A stretch of DNA of 64,000 bases from Ichthyophis bannanicus (Eukaryota; Chordata; Amphibia; Gymnophiona; Ichthyophiidae), in contig JAWIIG010000025.1 of assembly GCA_033557465.1 (NCBI GenBank), positions 7,187,001-7,251,000 of the forward strand, written 5' to 3'. Positions 34,797 through 44,761 of the stretch are shown here, piece after piece (position 1 is the first letter of the stretch; every line of letters begins with the position of its first letter). Below the pieces are notes generated by a model. That model saw nothing but the letters and a program-made list of their open reading frames with translations. It made no database searches and was not told where the DNA came from. The position numbers and the translations under genes were made by a program.

Positions 34797-35384
34797 GTGG
34801 TGATAGCAACACAGCAGTGAGAAGGAATATTCAGCCATACTGTACGGATAGTGACACAGTAGTGAGAGGGAATATTGAGCAGTACTGTCCAGATAGCACC
34901 ACAGCAGTGAGAGGAAATATTCACCAATACTGTCTGGATAGCGCCACAGCACTTTGAGAGAATATTCAACAGTGCTGTCTGGATAACACCACAGCAGTGA
35001 GAGGGAATATTCAGCTTTACTTACCGGATAGCACCACAGCAGTGAGAGGGAATATTCAGCAGTAGTGTCCATATAGCGCCATATCACTGAGAGAGAATAT
35101 TCAGCTGTAGTGTCTGTATAACGCCACAGCAGTGAGAGGGAATATTCAGCAGTACTGTCTGGATAGCGCCACAGCAGAGAAAGGGAATGTTCTGCAGTAC
35201 TGTCCGGATAGTGCCACAGCAGTGAGAGGGAATATTCAGCAGTACTGTCTGGATAGCGCCACAGCAGAGAAAGGGAATGTTCTGCAGTACTGTCCGGATA
35301 GTGCCACAGCAGTGAGAGGCAATATTCACGAATACTGTCTGGATAGCGCCACAGCACTTCAAGAGAATATTCAGCAGTACTGTA
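34797..35384. repeat. 45-bp minisatellite, array 2
   Basis: About 13 units. A two-unit block (GCAGAGAAAGGGAATGTTCTG next to the standard unit) occurs twice at 35145-35325, showing a higher-order duplication. Confidence 0.9.
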
Positions 35385-36378
35385 CTATTTATAAAACCCT
35401 TATGGATTTTTATCATTAAGAGACCAGTGCTACCTTATAAAAACGGATACCATCTGAAATTTAAAAGGGGGTCGTAGCTCTAACATCACAAAGAATGAAT
35501 TTAAAGATCTTATTTCATCATGAAAAACTGCAGCTTAAAACATCATGAAGGAAGGATGTGGTTAAGATTAAACAACGCGTGTAAAGACCGCAAGACCAAA
35601 ATGAGCTATGCATGTAAAAATATTGTATATGCACAATCAAAATCTTAAAAAAAGGGGGAAAAACAGGATTGATATACCTTTACAGCAGTTTGAATTGTTT
35701 GCAGAGACCATTGTTAAATTGCAAAGTGTAGGAACACATATCGGGAAGACGCTCACTCATGTGCTCTAGCTAAAAGGAGAGGAGAGAAAGGGCGGAGTCT
35801 AAACAAAACCGCGGGAGAAGAACGTCATCCAGTAGCAGTGACTGATAGTTTCTGCTATGAAGTACTACATGTATGAGTAGTTAGTTAGAAAGTAAAATTG
35901 CCACTGGATATACAATATTTTTATGTGCATAGCTCATTTTGGTCTCGCGGTCTTTACACGTGTTTTATAAATAGACAAAATTATGTCTCTTTAGCTAAGT
36001 TTTTGTTCGTACAGTTAATCATTGACTGAGAATGGGTTTTTTAAGTGTTCATTTGTTTTATATGTTTCCTTTCGTAGACATACATTTTTAATCATGAAAT
36101 AGCTTTTTTATAAAGTTATACAACATATTGTTGGTCCTTCCCCCGCTGATTCGTTCCTGCTACCTCTATATATTTTTTTATATATTTATTGGTTGTATTT
36201 ATGTTTATAATGTGATCTGTTCTTTTATGACTTTTGTATTTATATATTTATGTTTTTAGCATTTGCCAGACTAACTCCTGACGAAGGGTATTGAAACACG
36301 GCCTGTGTCGGGTTGTCATTGGTTTCACAGAAATAAAAGCTCTGTCTTTCCACAATATCACGTCTTGGACTAGTTTCT
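35385..36378. other. AT-rich segment between minisatellite arrays, with inverted repeat
   Basis: There is no coding sequence. An inverted repeat of about 60 bp pairs 35570-35632 with 35905-35965 (GTAAAGACCGCAAGACC with GGTCTCGCGGTCTTTAC; CAAAATGAGCTATGCA with TGCATAGCTCATTTTG). Its 3' part holds the hammerhead-like motif. It may be a long terminal region of a retroelement such as a Penelope-like element, but no reverse transcriptase is present to confirm this. Confidence 0.45.
36272..36315 (+). ncRNA. Hammerhead-ribozyme-like motif (type I arrangement)
   Basis: The conserved core CTGACGA (36278-36284) and GAAA (36293-36296) are present in order, followed by the cleavage triplet GTC (36307-36309). 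Helix III can form from ACAC (36296-36299) with GTGT (36305-36308). Helix I can form from AACTC (36273-36277) with GGGTT (36310-36314), including one G-U pair. Helix II between the two core boxes is weak, with only A-T and a G-U closing an AGGGTATT loop. Hammerheads of this kind are known in Penelope-like and other retroelements. The weak helix II may mean a decayed copy. Confidence 0.5.
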
Positions 36379-37690
36379 GTCTGGATAGCACTACAACAGT
36401 CAGAGGGAATATTCAGCAGTACTGTCTGGATAGCACTACAGCAGTCAGAGGGAATATTCAGCAGTACTGTCTGGATAGCACCACAGCAGTCAGAGGGAAT
36501 ATTCAGCAGTACTGTCTGGATAGCACCACAGCAGTCAGAGGGAATATTCAGCAGTACTGTCTGGATAGCACCAAAGCAGTCAGAGGGAATATTCAGCAGT
36601 ACTGTCTGGATAGCGCCACAGCAGTCAGAGGTAATATTCAGCAGTACTGTCTGGATAGCACCACAGCAGTCAGAGGGAATATTCAGCAGTACTGTCTGGA
36701 TAGCACCACAGCAGTCAGAGGGAATATTCAGCAGTACTGTCTGGATAGCACCACAGCAGTCAGAGGGAATATTCAGCAGTACTGTCTGGATAGCACCACA
36801 GCAGTCAGAGGGAATATTCAGCAGTACTGTCTGGATAGCGCCACAGCAGTCAGAGGTAATATTCAGCAGTACTGTCTGGATAGCGCCACAGCAGTCAGAG
36901 GGAATATTCAGCAGTACTGTCTGGATAGCGCCACAGCAGTCAGAGGGAATATTCAGCAGTACTGTCTGGATAGCGCCACAGCAGTCAGAGGGAATATTCA
37001 GCAGAACTGTCTGGATAGCGCCACAGCAGTCAGAGGAAATATTCAGCAGTACTGTCTGGATAGCGCCACAGCAGTCAGAGGGAATATTCAGCAGTACTGT
37101 CTGGATAGCACCACAGCAGTCAGAGGGAATATTCAGCAGTACTGTCTGGATAGCACCACAGCAGTCAGAGGGAATATTCAGCAGTACTGTCTGGATAGCG
37201 CCACAGCAGTCAGAGGTAATATTCAGCAGTACTGTCTGGATAGCGCCACAGCAGTCAGAGGGAATATTCAGCAGTACTGTCTGGATAGCGCCACAGCAGT
37301 CAGAGGGAATATTCAGCAGTACTGTCTGGATAGCGCCACTGCAGTCAGAGGGAATATTCAGCAGTACTGTCTGGAAAGCACCACAGCAGTCAGAGGGAAT
37401 ATTCAGCAGTACTGTCTGGATAGCACCACAGCAGTCAGAGGGAATATTCAGCAGTACTGTCTGGATAGCACCACAGCAATTAGAGGGAATATTCAGCAGT
37501 ACTGTCTGGATAGCACCACAGCAGTCAGAGGGAATATTCAGCAGTACTGTCTGGATAGCACCACAGCAATTAGAGGGAATATTCAGCAGTACTGTCTGGA
37601 TAGCACCACAGCAATTAGAGGGAATATTCAGCAGTACTGTCTGGATAGTGCCACAGTAGTGAGAGGGAATATTCAGCAGTCCGGATATGC
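36379..37690. repeat. 45-bp minisatellite, array 3 (homogeneous, 29 units)
   Basis: Twenty-nine near-identical 45-bp units (GTCTGGATAGCACCACAGCA / GTCAGAGGGAATATTCAGCA / GTACT), differing at a few positions such as ACC/GCC and GGAAT/GTAAT. Because 45 is divisible by 3 and the unit lacks stops, a 473-residue frame spans 36291-37712 with a 15-residue repeat. I regard this as incidental. Units with GCC plus GTAAT recur at units 6, 11 and 19, suggesting block duplication. All units here read GTCAG where arrays 1 and 2 read GTGAG. Confidence 0.95.
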
Positions 37691-37963
37691 AGGAATATTA
37701 CTGTCTGGATAGTGTCATTGAATATTGGGCTCAGCGGGGTTTATCCTGTTAGCTGGTCCTTCTAACCAGACAAACTCTTTTCATTATCAACACTTGTTGT
37801 TTTATTCAAAAGCTGATTAATCAAATATAATCAAGATAAACTTATTTTTTAAAGAATTTAACTAAGGAAGCTATTTTTAAACAAGCCATTTATGTATAAA
37901 GTCTATGGCTATTGTTTTACCTGTAGATTTTATATCAATTTTCTATTGATACGTAGGTACATA
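37691..37963. other. Short AT-rich stretch without recognised features
   Basis: Unassigned sequence between the minisatellite and a MITE. Confidence 0.35.
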
Positions 37964-38374
37964 GGGCCCGATATTCAGTTGGAGCAGCTAGCTTCCACTG
38001 AAATTTATATCTGGATATTCAGTGCCACAGCCCCAGCATTGACTAACTAGCTTTCCCAGACTTTCAGGAAGCTAACCGGGCAGCAGCGATATTCAGCCCT
38101 GGCCGGTTAGCTTCCATGGCAAAAGTTAGGTTAGCCTTTGCTGCTCTTGACTTTTGCCACATAGCCATAACAGTGCAGCGGCTCAATATCACCGGTGGGT
38201 CATTATGGCTGGGTGCTGTCCCTGAATACACCAATGCTAACCAGTTAGCACTGGTGCATGCAGCGGATATTCAACGGCACTAACCATGTTAGTGATGCTG
38301 AATATCCTGGATAAAGGGAGGAACATGGTTATCAAGTCTACTAACCATGTTACTCCCCTTGAATATTGAGTCTA
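37964..38374. mobile_element. Harbinger-like MITE, diverged copy
   Basis: It starts GGGCCCGATATTCAG and ends near TTGAATATTGAGTC, with internal blocks ACTAACCATGTTAGTG and GGATATTCA shared with 11340-11478. The right terminus is eroded, so no target duplication can be called. Confidence 0.6.
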
Positions 38375-38511
38375 TGCTTTTGAAAATACAAAAGGATGCA
38401 TGTACCGTAAGTGCATTCTCCCCCTATCCCCTCCAATATGTGTGCACACCTACTTGTAGTGCTTATGCGTTGTACAATTTTGAAAACTATTTTATGCACA
38501 GAAATGCTTTA

Positions 38512-38900
38512 GGGCCCGATATTGAGTTGAGCAGGCTATGCGCACCTACGGCGCATAGCCCTGCCCGCCGAATCTTAACCCCGGATATTCAATGCCAGGG
38601 TCATATGTGGCCCCAGCATTGAATATCCAGGTTGCCAGACACCGGAAGCTGCAGTAGCTAATCAGGCAGCAGTGATATTGCATGCAGCCCGGTTAGCTCC
38701 TGCACCTTAAAGATAGGCGAGGGTTTTCCTCGCCTATCTTTAAGGTGCAGATATCTAACCAGGCAGCATGCAATATCACTGCTGCCCAGTTAGAGCTGTT
38801 GCCGCCTCTGTTCCACCCTGGAACACCCCCAGCGTGCACTGTGTAAATGCTTGTCGTACTGGGCTGTCAACCATGTAAATGCCTTTTGAACATTGGGCCC
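38512..38900. mobile_element. Harbinger-like MITE, 389 bp, TTA target duplication
   Basis: The termini are GGGCCCGATATTGAG and CTTTTGAACATTGGGCCC, giving inverted repeats starting GGGCCC. The flanks are TTA on both sides (38509-38511 and 38901-38903), the 3-bp duplication typical of PIF/Harbinger. The centre is a perfect hairpin: CACCTTAAAGATAGGCGAGG (38702-38721) with its complement. It is the best-preserved of four copies in the window (9975, 37964, 38512, 54898). It encodes nothing. Confidence 0.8.
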
Positions 38901-38903
38901 TTA

Positions 38904-39483
38904 GAAAATTGGTCTTGAAAATACTAGCATTTATTGGTTCTACTTCTGTTGGCTATTACATAAAAAGGTTAAGGTTTGCTGAAAATGGTTATACTGTTTT
39001 ATAGCTCTTCATAGTAATGTGGTTTAATTACATGTATTATTTTAATATTTGCTACCTTTTTTATTATTTTAATAGCAGTTTTCTGATCAGGTAAAATTAT
39101 CTTTGCTTGCTAAACTGCTAGGCTGCCCTTTGAACACAATGACAAGCAAGCAGGTATACAATAAACTGTACAGAAGTGACAATGGACCCGATTTTCAACA
39201 AGGCGCTGATGTCTGCCATACCCACAGAAAGTTATTCTTCAGGAAAAGTGCTTGAATCATGAGTCATGCACCACCAAAACGGACAAACAACAAAAATGCA
39301 GCACAAATCGAGCACAAATCAAGCACAGCGGCAGATGCCCACCACGGCATATACAGGTAAGCGCAGGGCGCATAACCCAAACTATGCACCCGAGGTTGAC
39401 AGGCGATACCTGTGTATGTGACCACAACAGCGGCCAGAGAAGCAGGACGGCATGTATGCATGAACCCGGCTCACATACAAAGT
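38904..39483. other. Stretch without recognised gene
   Basis: AT-rich to 39180, then mixed sequence beginning GACCCGATTTTCAAC, which resembles a degenerate MITE terminus. No support for coding. Confidence 0.35.
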
Positions 39484-40168
39484 AATACTGCTGACCTTCA
39501 AAGCCATCCACAAGTTATCCTTCTCCTCCCTCACAGACCTCCTCAACCCCACCCCCCATAACAGATCAAGAAGGTCCTTTGCTACCAACACACTTGTAAT
39601 CCCCAAGGAAACAACAAAATGTTCTCAGGCAACAAGGAACAGAGCCTTCGCGTTCTATGCCCCAACATGTTGGAATAACCTCCCCCCCAACATCAGAGCG
39701 ATCACGGACCTCACCCAATTCAGGAAGGCCTTAAAGCACCATCTGTTTCTTCGACATTACTCACAGCCCAATGATACAACCCCATCTGCCACACCCCAGC
39801 CCACCCCGACAGCATTCCCAACACACCCTATGCAGTCCAATACTACTGGGAGCTCTAATCCAGCCACCTGATAGGCCAACGAACTGCTAACAAATGTAAA
39901 TAAAGTAAGACTGTAAATAACTGCAAATAAATGACAAGCTTTGTACATAGTTATGAGTCCCAGCCATACCGTTGAACGTTGCAATGACAAAGGGCTCAGC
40001 CTGTATATAGTTACCCCAGTTATAAATCCAAGTTATATCACCTGTTCAATGTAAGTACAATGCAGGTCCTTCCTGCATTGTACAAATAAATGTTAATTGT
40101 AAACCGCACTGATTTTAAAGAGCGCGGTATAGAAAAGCTTTTAAATAAATAAAATAAATAAATAAACC
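39484..40168 (+). mobile_element. L2-like LINE 3' end
   Basis: A C-terminal RT block, with translation LTFKAIHKLSFSSLTDLL then TRNRAFAFYAPTCWNNLPP and FRKALKHHLFLRHY, covers about 39488-39765. It is followed by a 3' UTR and the L2 tail GTAAACCGCACTG, GCGCGGTATAGAAAAGC and (AAATA)n to 40168. It is 5' truncated. Confidence 0.75.
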
Positions 40169-41121
40169 CGTGTATTGCCCATCCAGTGAACCCATGTCCA
40201 GATGACACCATGATGCAGGCCCCGCGGGCTGCCTGTGCAAGAGCTCCCTGTGGCTGGGCGGATAGACACCAGCGGCATGGTGGCAAGGGGAAGTGTTAAC
40301 TTCAGCCCCAATGAGAATGAGAGCCTTGTCCGTTCTGTGCTGCAGCACGAGGGGGTTCTCTACCTCGGGGGGGGGGGGCCCATCAGCCAAATCTGTGACT
40401 GTCGAGAACCATACGGAGGGGCATCCAACTCCGGCTGCTCAGGTAAGGAGGCCACAACAGGTGAAGGTAGGGCTGAGCACCATGCTAGGCACACACACCC
40501 AAAAAGGCACAGCTATGTGTCTTCCCAGAGAGGCAGGGCTGTGATGCCAAGCCACATGCTAGTGGCTGCCCCAATGTTTGCCATTCAGGCATTGGTGGGG
40601 GGACAGGCCATGCATTGGCACAGGTGCCAACCCTCATTGCCTGCAGCAGGGGGCATACCCACACACAGCAGATGGTGAGGCTGCTACACCCCCTGGTGGT
40701 GGTTGGTAGCAACACCACAGGGCATGCACAGCAAAGGTAATGCTCAGTGCAGGGGGGAGCTGTGGTCAGGCTGGGTACTGCAAGGGATCCCGCCAGCCAG
40801 TGTGGATGCCCCAAACACCTGCCCCACCCCCCAGCCTCTGTGCCCTGGTGCAGGGGTCTGGGGGGACCAGTAGAAAAAAACACATATGTGTTGCCCATCT
40901 GTCCCTGCAACAGATCTGCCACCACTGCCTGCCATCCCCTGTCCAGATGTGGCAGCATGTCGATGATGTGATGCCACAGAACAAGACAGATCTGTAATGG
41001 TGAGCATGCACAAACTGTTACACCCTGTCCTTGCATGGTGCACAACAAACCATGCAGTGTTATGGCCCCGAGGCAGTGAATGCCTCTGCCATAGCACATA
41101 ACATAGTGGAGGACATGCACA
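40169..41121. other. GC-rich segment with a possible Myb/SANT exon
   Basis: This differs in composition from the flanking AT-rich repeats. It contains the exon candidate at 40277-40441 and a poly-G run (40370-40378). The rest (40442-41121) has no clear coding signal. It is cut at 41121 by the monomer array of the full-length CR1, and similar GC-rich sequence resumes at about 47701. Confidence 0.4.
40277..40441 (+). pseudogene. Possible first exon of a Myb/SANT-like DNA-binding protein
   Basis: The frame reads MVARGSVNFSPNENESLVRS then VLQHEGVLY. The pattern (basic, NF-[ST]-x-x-E, leucine-rich helix, HxxxLY) is typical of the N-terminal helix of Myb/SANT-like domains in Harbinger-encoded Myb proteins and NAIF1. 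It is followed by a glycine run and a splice-donor-like GCTCAG|GTAAGG at 40441/40442. The downstream helices may lie at 50600-50900, across the CR1 insertion. The match is by pattern recognition; the glycine run and scattered context argue for a relic. Confidence 0.4.
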
Positions 41122-43577
41122 GCGCATAAAGGCTGCTTTGCCCTGCCCTTTTGAGGCTTTCTTAACCAGGGCTCCACACATCAAACAGTAAGTAAGGATT
41201 TGAGGGTTTCTTTGTTTGGTTTTTTTTTTGTTACATTGCTAGCTCTCTGACTGGGAGCTCTTAAAAGGGTTTTGTGTATATTTTTTAAAGCAAGGTTATT
41301 TCATTTTTGCTGTTTTAGGTGAACTGTACTTGAGCACAGTAGGTTGCTGAACTCTGTAACCTCTTCAGGTTCAGGAACTGCTAACACCTCATCAGGAGTT
41401 AGTGGGCCTGTTTCCTGAGTGCAATTGAAGCCTGCATAAAAAGGCTGCTTTGCCCTGCCCTTTTGAGGCTTTCTTAACCAGGGCTCCACACATCAAACAG
41501 TAAGTAAGGATTTGAGGGTTTCTTTGTTTGGTTTTTTTTTTGTTACATTGCTAGCTCTCTGACTGGGAGCTCTTAAAAGGGTTTTTTGTATATTTTTTTA
41601 AAGCAAGGTTATTTCATTTTTGCTGTTTTAGGGGAACTGTACTTGAGCACAGTAGGTTGCTGAACTCTGTAACCTCTTCAGGTTCAGGAACTGCTAACAC
41701 CTCATCAGGAGTTAGTGGGCCTGTTTCCTGAGTGCAATTGAAGCCTGCATAAAAAGGCTGCTTTGCCCTGCCCTTTTGAGGCTTTCTTAACCAGGGCTCC
41801 ACACATCAAACAGTAAGTAAGGATTTGAGGGTTTCTTTGTTTGGTTGTTTTTGTTACATTGCTAGCTCTCTGACTGGGAGCTCTTAAAAGGGTTTTGTGT
41901 ATATTTTTTAAAGCAAGGTTATTTCATTTTTGCTGTTTTAGGGGAATTGTACTTGAGCACAGTAGGTTGCTGAACTCTGTAACCTCTTCAGGTTCAGGAA
42001 CTGCTAACACCTCATCAGGAGTTAGTGGGCCTGTTTCCTGAGTGCAATTGAAGCCTGCATAAAAAGGCTGCTTTGCCCTGCCCTTTTGAGGCTTTCTTAA
42101 CCAGGGCTCCACACATCAAACAGTAAGTAAGGATTTGAGGGTTTCTTTGTTTGGTTGTTTTTTTGTTACATTGATAGCTCTCTGACTGGGAGCTCTTAAA
42201 AGGGTTTTGTGTATATTTTTTAAAGCAAGGTTATTTCATTTTTGCTGTTTTAGGGGAACTGTACTTGAGCACAGTAGGTTGCTGAACTCTGTAACCTCTT
42301 CAGGTTCAGGAACTGCTAACACCTCATCAGGAGTTAGTGGGCCTGTTTCCTGAGTGCAATTGAAGCCTGCATAAAAAGGCTGCTTTGCCCTGCCCTTTTG
42401 AGGCTTTCTTAACCAGGGCTCCACACATCAAACAGTAAGTAAGGATTTGAGGGTTTCTTTGTTTGGTTGTTTTTGTTACATTGCTAGCTCTCTGACTGGG
42501 AGCTCTTAAAAGGGTTTTGTGTATATTTTTTAAAGAAAGGTTATTTCATTTTTGCTGTTTTAGGGGAACTGTACTTGAGCACAGTAGGTTGCTGAACTCT
42601 GTAACCTCTTCAGGTTCAGGAACTGCTAACACCTCATCAGGAGTTAGTGGGCCTGTTTCCTGAGTGCAATTGAAGCCTGCATAAAAAGGCTGCTTTGCCC
42701 TGCCCTTTTGAGGCTTTCTTAACCAGGGCTCCACACATCAAACAGTAAGTAAGGATTTGAGGGTTTCTTTGTTTGGTTGTTTTTGTTACATTGCTAGCTC
42801 TCTGACTGGGAGCTCTTAAAAGGGTTTTGTGTATATTTTTTAAAGCAAGGTTATTTCATTTTTGCTGTTTTAGGGGAACTGTACTTGAGCACAGTAGGTT
42901 GCTGAACTCTGTAACCTCTTCAGGTTCAGGAACTGCTAACACCTCATCAGGAGTTAGTGGGCCTGTTTCCTGAGTGCAATTGAAGCCTGCATAAAAAGGC
43001 TGCTTTGCCCTGCCCTTTTGAGGCTTTCTTAACCAGGGCTCCACACATCAAACAGTAAGTAAGGATTTGAGGGTTTCTTTGTTTGGTTGTTTTTGTTACA
43101 TTGCTAGCTCTCTGACTGGGAGCTCTTAAAAGGGTTTTGTGTATATTTTTTAAAGCAAGGTTATTTCATTTTTGCTGTTTTAGGGGAACTGTACTTGAGC
43201 ACAGTAGGTTGCTGAACTCTGTAACCTCTTCAGGTTCAGGAACTGCTAACACCTCATCAGGAGTTAGTGGGCCTGTTTCCTGAGTGCAATTGAAGCCTGC
43301 ATAAAAAGGCTGCTTTGCCCTGCCCTTTTGAGGCTTTCTTAACCAGGGCTCCACACATCAAACAGTAAGTAAGGATTTGAGGGTTTCTTTGTTTGGTGTT
43401 TTTTTGTTACATTGCTAGCTCTCTGACTGGGAGCTCTTAAAAGGGTTTTGTGTATATTTTTTAAAGCAAGGTTATTTCATTTTTGCTGTTTTAGGGGAAC
43501 TGTACTTGAGCACAGTAGGTTGCTGAACTCTGTAACCTCTTCAGGTTCAGGAACTGCTAACACCTCATCAGGTGTTA
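41122..43577 (+). promoter_or_regulatory. Eight tandem ~310-bp 5' monomers of CR1
   Basis: Units start (GGCTGCTTTGCCCTG) at 41131, 41443, 41756, 42066, 42378, 42688, 42998 and 43308, with periods of 310-313 bp; the last is partial. Differences are few and mostly in a T-run. Each unit has a TATA-like GCATAAAAAGGC, a donor-like ACA|GTAAGT (for example 41813) and an acceptor-like TTTTGCTGTTTTAG (for example 41631), defining a 181-bp exon-like and a ~129-bp intron-like segment. Tandem promoter monomers are known in mouse L1. Promoter function here is inferred from position. Confidence 0.75.
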
Positions 43578-43805
43578 GTTCCCTCCCTACCCACCCCGAC
43601 TCCCACCCACCCCTAGTGAGCAGTCTTGCTTTATAGGGCACCTCCCCCTTTAACACTTCACAGTGAATTGGACCAGCACATTTTGAATATAATTAAGGAG
43701 ATTTAACTGCTTTTTCTCTGAAAGGACAGCTGCGAAACCAGCTGGTACTTGGAAGATCTCTCTCTCTTTTGCTTTAACAGATACCTAAGCTCCACAAACA
43801 GAACA

Positions 43806-44750
43806 ATGGCAGGGAAAAATCGTATTGCTAAAGCTGTTGCCCCCGTTACAGCTTCTGCCTCGGTCCAGACAGAGGTCCTATTGCCAGTTGAAGAACCGGT
43901 TCCATGTGCAGGGTGCCTGCATGCTGAAGCTCTGAGGAAACAAGTGGAGGAACTCAGAGAGGAGGTGGCGAGGCTGAGGAGCATTCAAGACAGTGAGAAG
44001 TACATTGATGAGATGCTGCTTGCAGCAACCAGGCTCTCCAGCACAGGAGAAGATGGGTGCCAACAGAATGTCGATGGTTGGACAACAGTCACCAGAGCCT
44101 GCAAAATCACCAATCCAACTTCTCCAGCCCATGAATTGAAGAACCATTATGCAGCCCTGGAAGTGGAGGAGGTGAAAGCATCCCTGGAAAGGGAAGAACC
44201 AGAGTTCAAGTACCTCATAGTTGCGGAATCAGTGACCAGAAGGAAACGAAGGGTAGTGGTGGTTGGAGACTCTCTTCTGAGGGGTACTGAGGCATCCATC
44301 TGCCAACCAGACTTGATGTCCAGAGAGGTATGCTGTCTGCCTGGTGCCAAGATCCAAAATGTTACGGAGAGTTTGCCTAGACTCATCAAGCCCACTGACT
44401 ATTACCCAATGTTGCTAATCCATGTTGGAACAAATGATACTGCCAGGTATACCTCGGAACGTATCAAAAGTGACTTCATGGCTCTGGGACAGAGGGTGAA
44501 GCAGGTAGGTGCACAGGTGGTGTTCTCTTCAATCCTCCCTGTTGAGGGTAAAGGCCAAGGCAGAGAGGCTCGCATCCTGGAGATTAATGCATGGCTGCGT
44601 GGATGGTGTCTTCGAGAGCGTTTTGGTTTCCTAGACCATGGGATGCTGTTCCAAGGGTTGCAGAGCAGAGATGGCATCCATCTGTCCAAGAAAGGTCAAC
44701 ACATCTTTGGTAGTAGACTGGCTAATCTACTGAAGAGGGCTTTAAACTAG
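43806..44750 (+). CDS. CR1 ORF1 protein, coiled coil plus SGNH esterase, intact
   Basis: A 314-residue protein from the first ATG (43806; the frame is open upstream to 43749 but without ATG). The N-terminus includes a CAGC pair, followed by a coiled coil (ALRKQVEELREEVARLRSI, about residues 42-60). A low-complexity linker precedes an SGNH/GDSL-type esterase domain with the nucleophile block VVVVGDS (Ser156), IHVGTND (Asn210) and SRDGIHL (Asp289, His292), so the catalytic set is complete. CR1-family ORF1 proteins bind RNA and several carry this esterase domain; the esterase's role in retrotransposition is not settled. The stop is 11 bases before the ORF2 ATG, suggesting reinitiation or similar coupled translation. 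Confidence 0.9.
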   Translation: MAGKNRIAKAVAPVTASASVQTEVLLPVEEPVPCAGCLHAEALRKQVEELREEVARLRSIQDSEKYIDEMLLAATRLSSTGEDGCQQNVDGWTTVTRACKITNPTSPAHELKNHYAALEVEEVKASLEREEPEFKYLIVAESVTRRKRRVVVVGDSLLRGTEASICQPDLMSREVCCLPGAKIQNVTESLPRLIKPTDYYPMLLIHVGTNDTARYTSERIKSDFMALGQRVKQVGAQVVFSSILPVEGKGQGREARILEINAWLRGWCLRERFGFLDHGMLFQGLQSRDGIHLSKKGQHIFGSRLANLLKRALN

Positions 44751-44761
44751 ATTCGTTGGGG

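Noticed and set aside
31159..37690. CRISPR array
   Set aside because: The repeats are directly adjacent 45-bp units without unique spacers, in a eukaryotic repeat context.
36291..37712. A 473-codon open frame with a 15-residue repeat as a protein-coding gene
   Set aside because: It is fully explained by a 45-bp minisatellite without stops; the opposite strand is open too, and diverged arrays of the same unit contain stops.
40485..41177. A 230-codon minus-strand frame
   Set aside because: No recognisable motif, it overlaps GC-rich sequence and runs into the CR1 monomer; frames of this length are expected in GC-rich DNA.
41301..43354. Seven repeated 62-codon minus-strand frames as a tandem gene family
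   Set aside because: They are reverse-strand frames in the CR1 5' monomers; conservation reflects unit identity, and there is no sign of coding selection.
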